Below, piece after piece: positions 26,678-36,751 of a stretch of 64,000 nucleotides of DNA. The stretch lies in assembly GCA_015272325.1 (NCBI GenBank), contig JACYLU010000020.1, positions 226,683 to 290,682 on the forward strand. The letters run 5' to 3'. The position numbers and the translations under genes were made by a program. This stretch comes from Synechococcales cyanobacterium C42_A2020_086. GTDB lineage: Bacteria; Cyanobacteriota; Cyanobacteriia; Elainellales; Elainellaceae. The notes under the pieces are model-generated. The model saw nothing but the letters and a program-made list of their open reading frames with translations. It did not search any database and was not told the origin of the DNA. The number at the start of each line of letters is the position of its first letter. Within the stretch, counting starts at the first letter, position 1.

Positions 26678-27158
26678 AGAATTTCTCTTCACTCCGTAAG
26701 TAGCTGGACTGATGACAGGGAACTTTGGACCCATCTCCGCATTCTTTCTAGGGAAGCCAAGCGGTTAAGGGCCGCAACTTCACCTTTGAGTATAAACATG
26801 AGTATCAATGCCTGAAATCTAGATATTAGTATGGTTTTACATCCACCTCACGCCGTTAAAGTCTATTGCGTCTAGGCAACTGTAAAGGATTTTGATAATT
26901 CTCTCCGTGAATCAAAGGTGGCAATCTCCATGTTGAAGAGGATATGCTGAACAAATTGGAGACACATCCTTCTCCTGGTACATGCCTAGACTGAATGCAC
27001 AACGCTATACGCTGGCGTTCCCCGTCCTCAGTCCAGGGTGATTGTATTCACCACCCGTGAATAAACCCCGGGAAAACCGTCTCAGCTGCCGACCCGTTTG
27101 CTTCAAGGCATTCTGGAAGGGGCAGCAACTCACTGGCAGTGATTGCAGGAAATCGCTT
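26678..27158. other. Divergent spacer
   Basis: 481 bp between the SDR gene (minus) and the DUF1997 gene (plus). It contains only a weak GGTGA...TCACC inverted repeat near 27037. Nothing else is recognised. Confidence 0.45.
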
Positions 27159-27914
27159 ATGCAGGCAAATTCGGCCAAACCCTATGCTTCTGAGACAACT
27201 CCAACTCTGATTGGTGTCACCTCTGGTCTAATAGAGACTAGCCCTTTGGAAGGAGCTTCTCAAGACGCATTGACCCACCGAGACTATGAACCCGCTCGCT
27301 TTCACGGCTGTTTTGCCAGCTGTATGGAGATGTATGCAGATGCTCAGTCTGTAGCAGAGTATTTAGACAGACATCAAGAGTGGTTTCCCCGCTGTGCCCA
27401 ACCCATGACCTCTGAGCCGATTGGGGAGAATGGCTATGCGCTGACTATTGGCCGCTTTGGCTCCTTTGGCTATGAAGTAGAGCCTAAGATTGGGCTGCAC
27501 CTGCTGCCTCAAGATCACGGCATCTACCGAATTCAAACCATCGCAGTTCCTAACTACGATCCTCCGGGTTACGAGGTCGATTTTCAGGCATCCCTGCAAC
27601 TGATCGAACGGGTTCCTGATACGGCGACAGCGTCTACCGAGCACGGTTCACTGTCTACTGCATTAACCCGCGTGGAATGGGAACTAGACTTGCAGGTGAT
27701 GATTCAGTTTCCCCGCTTTATCCATGCCTTGCCCAAACCGTTAATTCAAACCACCGGAGATCGGCTGCTAAACCAAATTGTGCGGCAGGTTTCCCGCCGG
27801 CTCACACGCAAGGTTCAGGAAGATTTCCACAATACACGGGGCATTCCCTTCCCCAAAAAGCACCGCAAGGCTTTCTGGCAGCGGGGAGCGGAGAATGCCG
27901 ATCTGGAGGAGTAA
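27159..27914 (+). CDS. DUF1997 family protein
   Basis: A 251-residue protein of the cyanobacterial/plastid DUF1997 family, seen in FHGCFASCMEMYADAQSVAEYL, GRFGSFGYEVEPKIGLHLLP and RVEWELDLQVMIQFP; the terminal KVQEDFHNTRGIPFP block is also typical. The fold is a SRPBCC-like hydrophobic pocket, but the function is unknown. ATG 27159 (MQANSAKPY) has AGGA about 9 bases upstream; the longer frame from 27042 is less likely. Confidence 0.85.
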   Translation: MQANSAKPYASETTPTLIGVTSGLIETSPLEGASQDALTHRDYEPARFHGCFASCMEMYADAQSVAEYLDRHQEWFPRCAQPMTSEPIGENGYALTIGRFGSFGYEVEPKIGLHLLPQDHGIYRIQTIAVPNYDPPGYEVDFQASLQLIERVPDTATASTEHGSLSTALTRVEWELDLQVMIQFPRFIHALPKPLIQTTGDRLLNQIVRQVSRRLTRKVQEDFHNTRGIPFPKKHRKAFWQRGAENADLEE

Positions 27915-28341
27915 TAGTTACATCGTAAGTTTTGAATTGTGACAGCCCGCATGAGTGCAGGTAGGGCGGCAACTAGTAGATATCTTTACAGATATCTTAT
28001 TTAATTTCAGGATGTGCGGCACCGAGTGCAGCGCATCTTTTTTAATTTAATTCTTTAATTTAATTTTAATTTAATCCCAGTTTAATTGGGAGTTTTATTG
28101 CGAGTAGAGCGAGTAGAAATGAGGGTAACCCAGCTATCATGCTTCATTGTTCTGAAGCTGGAGCTTGTCTCGAGGCTAGAGCTTGTGCCTAGGCAGCAAT
28201 CTTGGTCTACTGGCATTATTACCACCTCAGCTCTAGAAGCCATTCTAGAAATAGGAAAGACAAAATTCGTTTTGCTATTAGGCACTTCTGTCGATTCAGG
28301 CTGAAATTGAGCCAAAAAATTTTCTTTATCTTATTCTCAAA

Positions 28342-28369
28342 TTTACCTTTGCTTAACCCTATCTCACTT
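28342..28369 (+). promoter_or_regulatory. Candidate Pho box of phoX
   Basis: TTTACC (28342), TTAACC (28353) and TCACTT (28364) repeat with an 11 bp period, like the cyanobacterial PhoB/SphR box. It lies about 510 bp before the phoX start, which is far, and only the middle unit is a good match. Confidence 0.3.
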
Positions 28370-28832
28370 TTGTGTCACAATATAGTGCATATTCTTTTGT
28401 ATTAAAGAACATTACCATTTTTATTAAAAAAGCTTGTTTTTGAGATTACTGAATTAGTGTGCTATTGAATCTACCAGCGGATAGTTTATCTTTACGGTCG
28501 TCTAGTTAAGGATTGAAACGGCAGTTTGCCTGTGTTTGGCAAAAGTATTGTACTGCAGACTACACTGCCGATCTTGCCTGCAATGGAACGGGATGAGGAC
28601 ATTGCCCCAGAGGAGCATAGAAAACTGAGGACGCAAACAGACTCGCCAGGATAGAGTGCCTACTGCAGGCAGCAAGGGATACGGTCGTGCTGAATATTCT
28701 TGAGCTGCCATCATCTCTGCCAAGGCGTTCCTGCCCCATAGCCCACATAGCAATGAATTTCTAAGTTTGGTCTGTCAGAACTCTAAGGTGCTCACCTTGT
28801 GGAGTCCATGTCACTCTGCCCTTCTTGGCAAC

Positions 28833-28856
28833 CAGATCATTAACTAGATCATTAAC
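28833..28856. repeat. Tandem duplication, 12 bp x2
   Basis: AGATCATTAACT occurs twice exactly and ends a few bases before the AGAGGAG ribosome site of phoX. Confidence 0.95.
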
Positions 28857-28874
28857 TTTAGAGGAGAACTGAAC

Positions 28875-30980
28875 GTGAGTAGTAAACGCAATTTACGGCA
28901 AAAGTATTCTCGCCTTGCCCAAGGAGCCGTAGGTCGAGAGGCATCCTATACTCGGCAGTTGGATCCCGATGATGAACCCATCTGTAATCGTTCTAACAAT
29001 CGCCCGTTTTCATCTATTCTCAATACACGCTTGCAGCGACGCCAAGTTCTCAGAGGCACGCTGGCCGCAGCGGTCACCACTCTGTTTGGAGGTCCAGTAT
29101 TAAACGGGCTAAAGTCTCGTCCAGCTGTGGCGAGTAGCCCTCAGTCCAGCGCTAGCAGCCCGATGCTCGGCTTCAAGGCCATTCCCGTCAGCGAGGCAGA
29201 TACTGTTGTGGTGCCCGAAGGCTATACGGCTCGCGTCCTCATTCCCTACGGTGAACCGATCACAGGTGGGTTTCCTCGCTATAGCTTGAATAACACAGGA
29301 GCTGAGCAGGGAATGCAGATTGGGCATCATCATGACGGAATGCACTTCTTCCCCATTGAAGGCAACTCACCCTATGAAGGAAGTTCCACCGATGGGCTAT
29401 TGGTGGTTAACCACGAATATATTGAGCCACGCTTTACCCATGCGGCTGCGGTGGGGCAGGCACTCAGTCCCGACGACTTTCCGGTGAACGCAGATGGTAG
29501 CCGAGACGCCGATCAGGTGCTCAAGGAAATGAATGCCCATGGCGTTAGCATTGTTCGTATTGCTCGTCAGGATGACGGTTCCTGGAGGGTTGTGCCCGAT
29601 CAGCGTAATCGCCGCATTACTGCCTTGACACCGATGGAGCTTCAAGGTCCTGTGCGGGGGGCCGATCTGGTGAAGACTCGCTATAGCCCAGACGGTACGC
29701 GCACTCGGGGCACCATCAACAACTGCGCCCATGGGGTTACCCCTTGGAATACCTATCTCACCTGCGAGGAAAACTGGGCGAGATATTTCCTCAACAACGA
29801 CGAAGATGTACCTCGTGAACTGGAGCGCTATGGCACATCTGCTGACGGCACGTCTCGCTACGGTTGGGAATTGGCGGATAGTGGAGCTGATGAGTACGTT
29901 CGGTTCAGGGCTTCAGCAACGGCGGCGAGTGCCACCGAAGACTATCGCAATGAGCCTAACAATTTTGGTTGGGTCGTTGAAATCGATCCGTTTGATCCCA
30001 CGAGTACTCCCCAAAAGCGCACTGCCTTAGGCCGGTTCGCCCATGAAAATGTGATTTTTCAACCCCCTGTCGAAGGACAGCCCATCGTCTGCTATTCGGG
30101 TGACGATGCCCGCTTTGAGTATATTTACAAATATGTCTCGGCTCGCCCCTATAACAGGGCAACGGCTAGCGGCGATCTGCTCGATGATGGAACACTGTAT
30201 GTAGCTCGCTTCGACGAAGACGGAACCGGAGAGTGGATTGCCCTTCAGTTTGGCGAAAACGGACTCACGCCGGAGAATGGCTTCCGCGATCAGGCTGACA
30301 TTTTGGTGAATACACGTACGGCAGCCGATTTTGTGAAAGCAACTCCAATGGATCGGCCTGAATGGGGTGCAATCGATCCACGTAATGGCATGGTCTACTT
30401 TACGCTGACCAACAATACACGGCGCGAACCCAATCAGGTGAATGCGGCAAACCCACGTCCTGAGAACAATTGGGGGCATATTGTTCGTTGGAACGAGGGG
30501 CCCGATCTCGCTGCACCCTCCTTTGAGTGGGATCTGTTTGTGCTAGCAGGACCCGAGTACGATAGCCGCAAGCTATCTGGTCGCCCTCTCAATGCAGACA
30601 ATATTTTTGCGAATCCCGATGGGTTGGCGTTTGATGCAGACGGTCGCCTGTGGATTGAGACCGATATTGGGGAATCTGTGATGAATCAGGGCGAGTTTGC
30701 TCAGTTTGGCAATAATCAGATGCTGGCAGCCGATCCAAACACAGGCGAGATTCGTCGTTTCCTCACGGGTCCCATTGGTCAAGAAATCACGGGGATCACC
30801 TGGACGCCGGATCAGCGTACCATGTTCATCAATGTGCAGCATCCAGGAGCAACCACCCTAGAAGAGGAGTTTGCAGCGGGAAAGGTTAACTCGCGTTGGC
30901 CTGATCAAAATCCGCAGATTTATCCTCGCTCGGCAACAGTCGTGATTACGAAAGACGATGGCGGCATCATTGGCACCTAA
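28875..30980 (+). CDS. phoX: PhoX family alkaline phosphatase
   Basis: A 701-residue DUF839/PhoX-type phosphatase that releases phosphate from organic esters outside the cytoplasm, using Ca and Fe. A twin-arginine signal is seen at residues 52-80 (RRQVLRGTLAAAVTTLFGG), preceded by an unusually long 50-residue n-region. The catalytic domain has the QIGHHHDGMHFFP, NGCAHG-type (NNCAHGVTPW), TCEENW and DGLAFDADGRLWIETD motifs. GTG 28875 has AGAGGAG about 10 bases upstream. Monocistronic; expected to respond to phosphate starvation. Confidence 0.93.
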   Translation: MSSKRNLRQKYSRLAQGAVGREASYTRQLDPDDEPICNRSNNRPFSSILNTRLQRRQVLRGTLAAAVTTLFGGPVLNGLKSRPAVASSPQSSASSPMLGFKAIPVSEADTVVVPEGYTARVLIPYGEPITGGFPRYSLNNTGAEQGMQIGHHHDGMHFFPIEGNSPYEGSSTDGLLVVNHEYIEPRFTHAAAVGQALSPDDFPVNADGSRDADQVLKEMNAHGVSIVRIARQDDGSWRVVPDQRNRRITALTPMELQGPVRGADLVKTRYSPDGTRTRGTINNCAHGVTPWNTYLTCEENWARYFLNNDEDVPRELERYGTSADGTSRYGWELADSGADEYVRFRASATAASATEDYRNEPNNFGWVVEIDPFDPTSTPQKRTALGRFAHENVIFQPPVEGQPIVCYSGDDARFEYIYKYVSARPYNRATASGDLLDDGTLYVARFDEDGTGEWIALQFGENGLTPENGFRDQADILVNTRTAADFVKATPMDRPEWGAIDPRNGMVYFTLTNNTRREPNQVNAANPRPENNWGHIVRWNEGPDLAAPSFEWDLFVLAGPEYDSRKLSGRPLNADNIFANPDGLAFDADGRLWIETDIGESVMNQGEFAQFGNNQMLAADPNTGEIRRFLTGPIGQEITGITWTPDQRTMFINVQHPGATTLEEEFAAGKVNSRWPDQNPQIYPRSATVVITKDDGGIIGT

Positions 30981-31118
30981 CCAGCCTGCATTAATCTGAG
31001 CCAGGAGGGGCAGTTCAGGGTAAGTGGCAGGACCTCTGCCCCAAGTTACCTTGAATTTGCCCCTGAGTTCCGGTGTCATTTTGTCGTCACATTTAGCGTC
31101 AACAGTGAAAGAGAACCG

Positions 31119-31150
31119 TTGAAAAAGAATCGTTTTGAAAAAGAATCGTT
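31119..31150. repeat. Tandem duplication, 16 bp x2
   Basis: TTGAAAAAGAATCGTT occurs twice exactly, about 35 bp before the SDR start codon, the region where its mRNA leader begins. Confidence 0.97.
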
Positions 31151-31183
31151 CAGGCAACGTGTACCAGGCATAGGAGGCAGTGG

Positions 31184-31993
31184 ATGAAAGGATTAGCTGG
31201 CAAAACTGCCCTGATTACGGGCGCGAGTTCGGGCATCGGGCAGGCCATTGCGATTCGGTTAGCTCAGGAAGGATGCAATATTGTTATCAACTATCGCAAG
31301 AGTCCGGAGGGAGCCGAAGCCACCGAAGAGCAAGCCATGCGGCAAGCGTGCGGACAGGTAGAAGGCTGCGGTGTGCAGTCGTTACTGGTGCAGGGCGATG
31401 TATCTCAGGAAGAAGATATCGTGCGCATGGTAAATGCCACGGTTGATAAGTTTGGGCATCTCGATATTTTGATCAATAATGCTGGTGTGCAAACCGAGCG
31501 AGCATCCCATGAGGTTTCCAGTGATGAGTTTGATCGCGTCATTGCGGTGAATCTGCGGGGTGCTTATTTGTGTGCGCGGGAAACGATCAAGCATCTCCTA
31601 CAGCAGCAGCGGTCTGGGGTCATTATTAATATCTCTAGCGTTCATGAGATCATTCCTCGCCCCATGTATATCAGCTACTCAATTAGCAAAGGTGGTATGG
31701 GTAATTTGACCAAAACCCTAGCGTTGGAGTACGCCAATCGCGGCATTCGCGTCAACGGCATTGCTCCTGGAGCCACCATTACCCCGATCAACCAAGCCTG
31801 GACCGAAGACCCCGAGCAAAAGGCAACGGTGGAGAGTCACATTCCCATGGGTCGAGCGGGCACATCTGAGGAAATGGCGGCGGCCGTTGCCTTTTTGGCC
31901 TCCGATGAAGCGGCCTACATCACCGGACAAACCCTATTCATTGATGGCGGGCTGACTCTCTACGCCGATTTCCGCGAAGCTTGGTCTGCCTGA
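31184..31993 (+). CDS. Classical SDR oxidoreductase (glucose 1-dehydrogenase type)
   Basis: A 269-residue NAD(P)-dependent dehydrogenase with the cofactor loop [12 protein letters not shown], the NNAG stabilising motif, and the catalytic Ser (INISSVHE) and Tyr-x3-Lys (SYSISKGG). The C-terminal [13 protein letters not shown] is typical of glucose/ribitol dehydrogenase-like SDRs. AGGAGG lies 8 bases before ATG 31184. The GH63 gene begins 10 bp after its stop, so the two form an operon and may act on the same sugar. Confidence 0.93.
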   Translation: MKGLAGKTALITGASSGIGQAIAIRLAQEGCNIVINYRKSPEGAEATEEQAMRQACGQVEGCGVQSLLVQGDVSQEEDIVRMVNATVDKFGHLDILINNAGVQTERASHEVSSDEFDRVIAVNLRGAYLCARETIKHLLQQQRSGVIINISSVHEIIPRPMYISYSISKGGMGNLTKTLALEYANRGIRVNGIAPGATITPINQAWTEDPEQKATVESHIPMGRAGTSEEMAAAVAFLASDEAAYITGQTLFIDGGLTLYADFREAWSA

Positions 31994-32003
31994 GGTGAGC
32001 CTG

Positions 32004-34733
32004 ATGAATCTGACAACCACTGCAGAGGCAATCCGGTTAGAAGCCGACCGCACTCGCCAAGCCTACTGGCGTCGTTGGGGTCCCTATCTGAGCGACCGTC
32101 AATGGGGAACTGTGCGAGAAGACTACAGCAGCGACGGCAGTGCCTGGGACTATTTTCCGCACGATCATGCGCGTTCGCGGGCTTACCGCTGGGGTGAAGA
32201 TGGCATTGCTGGCATTTCTGATAACCATCAGCGCTTGTGCTTTGCCATTGCCCTCTGGAACGAGCAAGACCCGATCCTGAAAGAGCGCTTCTTTGGCTTG
32301 ACGGGTCCCCAAGGTAACCACGGCGAAGATGTCAAGGAATATTATTTCTATCTGGACAACACGCCCAGCCACGCCTACATGAAGGCTTTATACAAATATC
32401 CGCAGCGGGCGTTTCCCTACGAGCAGCTCGTGGTAGAAAATCGCAATCGGGGCTACCATGATCCTGAATTTGAGCTGGTAGACACGGGAATCTTTGAGGG
32501 CAATCAGTATTTTGATGTCTTTGTAGAATATGCCAAGCACAGCGACGAAGATATCTTGATCCAACTTTCGGTGGTGAACCGTGCTGCCGAGTCGAAGCCG
32601 CTACATCTGCTGCCGACTCTCTGGTTTCGCAACACTTGGTCGTGGCAGCCCGATAGCCCAAAACCGGAACTGCGTTTTCTAGAACAACGGGGGTCGGTGC
32701 AGGTGGTACAGGCTAGTCATCCAACGTTGGGAGACCGCTGGTTGTACTGTCTGGAACCACAGGCGCTTCTGTTTACAGAAAACGAAACGAATCAGCAGCG
32801 GTTGTTTGGCGAAAAGAATTCTTCACCTTATGTCAAAGACGGCATTAACGACTCTGTTGTGCAGGGCAACTCAGCCGCAGTCAATCCAGCGCAAACTGGC
32901 ACGAAAGTCGCTGCCCATTACTCGCTGATGCTGGGGGCCGGAGAATCCTGTACAGTTTGGCTGCGGTTGTGCGACCAGGCGGATTTAGCAGAACCGTTTG
33001 GGTCAGAGTTCGAGCAAATCGTTCAGCGCCGCCAGCAGGAAGCCGACGAATTCTATCGCTGCCTGACACCGCAGCCATTCTCTGAAGCCGCCCGACAGGT
33101 GCAGCGGCAGGCGTTTGCGGGTCTGCTGTGGACAAAGCAGTTTTATCACTATGTCATGGACGAGTGGTTACAGGGGGATCCTACTCAGCCACTGCCGCAT
33201 CGACTACAGCCGCGCAATCTGGAATGGATTCACTTATTCAATGACGATATTTTGTCTATGCCTGACAAGTGGGAGTTTCCCTGGTTTGCCGCCTGGGATT
33301 TAGCCTTCCACTGTGTACCGCTAGCGATGATCGATCCCGATTTTGCTAAACGCCAGCTCGATCGCCTGACGCGGGAATGGTATATGCACCCAAACGGGCA
33401 AATTCCAGCCTACGAATGGCATTTTAGCGATGTCAATCCGCCGGTGCATGCCTGGGGAACTTGGCGGGTCTACCAAATTGAGCAGGCACTCTACGGTCGT
33501 TGCGACACCGACTTTCTGGAGCGGGTGTTTCAAAAGCTGCTGCTGAACTTTACTTGGTGGGTTAATCAGAAAGACAACAACGGCAACAATATTTTTCAGG
33601 GCGGTTTTCTGGGCCTGGACAACATCGGGATTTTTGATCGCAGCGCCGAATTGCCGACAGGGGGCTACCTAGAACAGGCGGACGCAACGAGCTGGATGGG
33701 CATGTATTGTCTGAACATGCTGACGATTGCCCTGGAGCTGGCTAAAACCAATCCCACCTATGAAGATATCGCCAGCAAGTTCTTCGAGCATTTTCTGTAC
33801 ATTGCCGACGCGATGAACCATGTGGGCGACAGAAACGTGCCGCTGTGGGATGAGGCAGATCACTTCTTTTATGATGTGCTGCATTCACCCCATGATCAGC
33901 ATCATTATCTGCGGGTCCGCTCGATGGTGGGGTTGGTGCCGCTGTTTGCCGTGGAAGTGCTAGAGGCGTCTACCCTCGATCAATTTGCCGACTTCCAGCG
34001 ACGCTTTCAGTGGTTTATCGAAAACCGGCCGAATTTGCAGCGCAATCTGGCATCCCTAGAAACGCAGGGAAAACAATCACGCCGGTTACTGGCTCTTGTG
34101 AGTCCGGTGGAACGCTTACAGCCCATTCTGCAGCGTCTGCTGGATGAAACGGAGTTTCTGGGTTCCTATGGGGTGCGTTCGCTATCGAAGCATCATGCAG
34201 AGCATCCCTACACCTTTGATGTAGACGGGTATCTCCATACCATCGCCTATGAGCCGGCGGAGTCTACAACCGGCATGTTTGGCGGCAACTCCAACTGGCG
34301 CGGCCCAATCTGGTTCCCGATGAATTTTCTGATTATCGAGTCGCTGCAAAAGTTTCATGGCTACTTAGGCGATGACTTTCGAGTGGAATGCCCGACCGGA
34401 TCTGGACGGTGGCTCACCCTAGCTGAGGTGTCCACAGAGCTTTCCCAACGGTTGACTCGCCTGTTTCTGCCCGATGATAATGGCTATCGCCCCGTGCATG
34501 GCGGTAATGATCTGTTTCAGACCAATCCTCACTGGCAGTCGCTGCTGCTATTCTACGAATACTTTCACGGCGACAATGGAGCCGGGCTAGGAGCCAATCA
34601 CCAAACTGGGTGGACGGGGCTAGTCGCAACCCTGATTCATCAGTGTAGTCAAGGCTCACTGGCTCAAGCGTCTGATGCGAGCCGGGATAGCGTCGCGGTT
34701 TTGGATGGCGTCGTCGCGTCCTCGCTGCATTAA
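32004..34733 (+). CDS. GH63-type glucosidase (mannosyl-oligosaccharide glucosidase-like)
   Basis: A 909-residue cytoplasmic protein with no signal peptide. It has the bacterial MGH1/GH63 layout: an N-terminal beta-sandwich ([34 protein letters not shown]) and an (alpha/alpha)6 barrel with [31 protein letters not shown] and [14 protein letters not shown]. The acid/base Asp is likely in the AWDLAF block and the base Glu further on. Such enzymes hydrolyse alpha-glucosides such as glucosylglycerate or oligosaccharides. ATG 32004 with GAGGTGAG upstream is preferred; GTG 31995 is possible. Translationally close to the SDR. Confidence 0.9.
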   Translation: MNLTTTAEAIRLEADRTRQAYWRRWGPYLSDRQWGTVREDYSSDGSAWDYFPHDHARSRAYRWGEDGIAGISDNHQRLCFAIALWNEQDPILKERFFGLTGPQGNHGEDVKEYYFYLDNTPSHAYMKALYKYPQRAFPYEQLVVENRNRGYHDPEFELVDTGIFEGNQYFDVFVEYAKHSDEDILIQLSVVNRAAESKPLHLLPTLWFRNTWSWQPDSPKPELRFLEQRGSVQVVQASHPTLGDRWLYCLEPQALLFTENETNQQRLFGEKNSSPYVKDGINDSVVQGNSAAVNPAQTGTKVAAHYSLMLGAGESCTVWLRLCDQADLAEPFGSEFEQIVQRRQQEADEFYRCLTPQPFSEAARQVQRQAFAGLLWTKQFYHYVMDEWLQGDPTQPLPHRLQPRNLEWIHLFNDDILSMPDKWEFPWFAAWDLAFHCVPLAMIDPDFAKRQLDRLTREWYMHPNGQIPAYEWHFSDVNPPVHAWGTWRVYQIEQALYGRCDTDFLERVFQKLLLNFTWWVNQKDNNGNNIFQGGFLGLDNIGIFDRSAELPTGGYLEQADATSWMGMYCLNMLTIALELAKTNPTYEDIASKFFEHFLYIADAMNHVGDRNVPLWDEADHFFYDVLHSPHDQHHYLRVRSMVGLVPLFAVEVLEASTLDQFADFQRRFQWFIENRPNLQRNLASLETQGKQSRRLLALVSPVERLQPILQRLLDETEFLGSYGVRSLSKHHAEHPYTFDVDGYLHTIAYEPAESTTGMFGGNSNWRGPIWFPMNFLIIESLQKFHGYLGDDFRVECPTGSGRWLTLAEVSTELSQRLTRLFLPDDNGYRPVHGGNDLFQTNPHWQSLLLFYEYFHGDNGAGLGANHQTGWTGLVATLIHQCSQGSLAQASDASRDSVAVLDGVVASSLH

Positions 34734-35017
34734 GGGCTTGCAGGATAGCCGGCTCGATAGCGCCAAACCACATTTGCCTGTTTTTTGATCTTCCAGGTTT
34801 TGATCTACCCAGATCCATGTCCGATTCGGAGAACCCAGCGTTCTCTAGTCGGGCATTTTTCTATGCGGGCTTCCTGGACTGGCACGCAGCTGGCGTCGCT
34901 TCCTCCAGTCGGGTATTTTGGATTTTGCCAGAGTAGAGTATTATCGTGCTTTGGAGTCTATGTTAAAGAATAGACACATTTTTGCTTCGATCTCCGTCTA
35001 GGAGGTGGGTCAGAAGG

Positions 35018-35101
35018 GTGCCCATGGGCAGGAAGCAGTTCCAGCGCAAGGCGCAGCGCGAGGAGGGTGAGGAGCGTGAGCATAGCGAGACAAATATCTA
35101 G
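35018..35101 (+). CDS. Possible 27-codon leader peptide
   Basis: GTG 35018 (or ATG 35024 in the same frame) follows an excellent AGGAGGT (35000-35006) and reads a very charged peptide (VPMGRKQFQRKAQREEGEER...) to TAG at 35099. Its stop lies 23 bases inside the downstream permease frame, which starts GTG 35076 in another frame, so translation of the leader could open or block the permease ribosome site. It may be non-coding; the Arg/Glu richness is unusual. Confidence 0.3.
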   Translation: MPMGRKQFQRKAQREEGEEREHSETNI

Positions 35102-35897
35102 ACGCATTGGTCGGGTGAGCCACTTTAGTCATCACCGCAATTGGGAAAATTACCGCGACCTGCTGATTGTGCTGCTGCAAAAAGAGCTGAAGGTGCGCTA
35201 CAACAACAAGGCTCTGGGCTACATTTGGTCGATTGCCAATCCGCTGGCCTCGGCGCTAGTTTACTTCATCGCCTTCAAAATTTTGATGCGGCTGAATGTG
35301 CCTGATTACCCGCTAGTGCTGATTTCTGGCGTGTTTCCCTGGCAGTGGTTTTCCAATGCGGTGGGGGCTTCCACCAATATCTTTGTCGGCAACGCCTCCA
35401 TCATCAAAAAGGTGAATTTTCCGCGCAACATTGTGCCGCTGTGCATGGTGTCGAACCACATGATTCACTTTTTGGCTTCTATCCCGGTAATTGTGCTGTT
35501 TTTGTTTATGTTTGGGCGGGCACCGAGTCTAGCCTGGAGCTACGGCATACCGCTGCTGCTGATGGTGCACTTTGGGATGGCCTACGGAATTGCGCTGGGG
35601 CTGGCGTCGATTAATTTGTTCTTCCGCGATCTGGAGCGACTAACGGCCATCGTTCTCAACTTTACGTTTTATCTCACTCCCATTCTCTACCCGGTGGATC
35701 TCATTCCAGACCATCTGCGCCACCTGATTGTGCTCAATCCAGCTGCCCCGTTGATTATTGCCTGGCGACAGCTATTTTTGTACGGCACGTTTAATTGGCC
35801 GTATTTGTTCGTCTGTGCAGGCTATGCCGCGCTATTTTTAACCATCGGCACGCTAATTTATCGGAAGCTGTCCTGGAAGTTTGCAGAAGTGATATGA
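35076..35897 (+). CDS. ABC-2 type polysaccharide export permease
   Basis: A 273-residue inner-membrane protein of the Wzm/TagG family, the channel through which a lipid-linked glycan leaves the cytoplasm. An N-terminal amphipathic region (LLIVLLQKELKVRYNNKALGYIW) is followed by six hydrophobic helices and the FPWQWFSNAV and FYLTPILYP motifs. GTG 35076 is preferred because AGGAGG lies 9 bases upstream, while GTG 35067 abuts it. The next gene overlaps by ATGA, so it pairs with that ATPase. Confidence 0.92.
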   Translation: MSIARQISRRIGRVSHFSHHRNWENYRDLLIVLLQKELKVRYNNKALGYIWSIANPLASALVYFIAFKILMRLNVPDYPLVLISGVFPWQWFSNAVGASTNIFVGNASIIKKVNFPRNIVPLCMVSNHMIHFLASIPVIVLFLFMFGRAPSLAWSYGIPLLLMVHFGMAYGIALGLASINLFFRDLERLTAIVLNFTFYLTPILYPVDLIPDHLRHLIVLNPAAPLIIAWRQLFLYGTFNWPYLFVCAGYAALFLTIGTLIYRKLSWKFAEVI

Positions 35898-36673
35898 GAG
35901 AGCCGGTTATTAGCTTTTACAACGTCAGCAAGTCCTATCCGCTGTATGGCCATATTCGGGGCATCAAGAATTTTCTGTTTAACTTCCCCCACAGCCTGAC
36001 CAACATGAAGCGGGAGCAGTACGAAGCTCTGCGCGACATCTCCTTTGAGATCTACGAAGGCGAAAACTTTGGCATCATCGGCAACAATGGAGCCGGCAAG
36101 AGCACCACGCTGGGGCTGATTGCGGGTGTGCTGCGTCCTACCAAGGGACGGGTGATTGTGCGGCGACGGGTCTCGCCACTACTGGCTCTAGGAGCTGGGT
36201 TTCACGCCGAGCTGACCGGGCGAGAAAACGTAGAGCTGAATGGGGTGCTGATGGGGCTGACTCGCCGTGAAATTCGCCGCAAAATGGACGAGATCATCGA
36301 ATTCTCGGAGCTGGGCGACTTTGTCAACCGTCCGATTCGGGTCTATTCCAGCGGTATGCTGGCGCGGCTCGGCTTTTCGGTAGTGGCGCACCTCGATCCC
36401 GAGATTTTGCTGATCGATGAGGTGCTAGGGGTAGGCGACATCCGCTTTCAGAAGAAATGCCTCGACAAAATGATGACCTTCAAAGATAGCGGCGTCACCA
36501 TGGTGCTGGTCACCCATTCGGTTGCTAGCGTGATCAACATCTGCGACCGCGCTATGTGGATCGATAACCATCGGGTGAGAATGTTAGGCGATCCCACCGA
36601 GATTGTAGAAGCCTATTGTCAGGCGGCTAACGTGCCAATCAACACCAATGCTGTCAATAAGGCCAGCCTCTAG
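35894..36673 (+). CDS. Wzt/TagH-type ABC export ATPase
   Basis: A 259-residue ABC ATPase that powers the preceding permease. It has Walker A GNNGAGKST, Q-loop region, signature VYSSGMLARLGF and Walker B ILLIDEVLGVGD. There is no C-terminal carbohydrate-binding domain of the kind found in O9a-type Wzt, so export probably does not depend on chain-end recognition. ATG 35894 overlaps the permease stop by 4 bases (translational coupling). Confidence 0.93.
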   Translation: MREPVISFYNVSKSYPLYGHIRGIKNFLFNFPHSLTNMKREQYEALRDISFEIYEGENFGIIGNNGAGKSTTLGLIAGVLRPTKGRVIVRRRVSPLLALGAGFHAELTGRENVELNGVLMGLTRREIRRKMDEIIEFSELGDFVNRPIRVYSSGMLARLGFSVVAHLDPEILLIDEVLGVGDIRFQKKCLDKMMTFKDSGVTMVLVTHSVASVINICDRAMWIDNHRVRMLGDPTEIVEAYCQAANVPINTNAVNKASL

Positions 36674-36684
36674 GAGCGACCTCA

Positions 36685-36704
36685 CATTTGACCCCATTTG
36701 ACCC
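36685..36704. repeat. Tandem duplication, 10 bp x2
   Basis: CATTTGACCC occurs twice exactly in the short spacer between the ATPase and sulfotransferase genes. Confidence 0.9.
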
Positions 36705-36751
36705 ACGAGTGTGTTGCTGCTTGTCATCTTTCCCATTTGCCTTTCCTCCGC

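Larger units (their letters stand above)
27915..28874. other. 960 bp AT-rich spacer upstream of phoX
   Basis: No gene is accepted here. Contents: AGATATCTTTAC/AGATATCTTATT near 27978; an AATTTAATTT-rich run (28030-28075) ending in a small CCCA...TGGG hairpin; a stretch with PhoB-box-like spacing at 28342-28369; one GGATTGAAAC resembling a CRISPR repeat end at 28510; a GTA-N8-TAC palindrome at 28550; and the 12 bp x2 repeat at 28833. The minus-strand frame 28082-28315 is Ser/Thr-rich and looks spurious. Confidence 0.5.

Noticed and set aside
28082..28315. 77-residue minus-strand frame in the phoX spacer
   Set aside because: Ser/Thr-rich, no ribosome site, and overlapped by another open frame on the opposite strand; no family.
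28501..28520. GTCTAGTTAAGGATTGAAAC, like the 3' end of a cyanobacterial CRISPR repeat
   Set aside because: Only one copy, with no spacer-repeat pattern and no cas gene nearby.
28550..28563. GTA-CTGCAGAC-TAC, an NtcA-like palindrome before phoX
   Set aside because: No TAN3T box 22-24 bp downstream and no nitrogen gene next to it.
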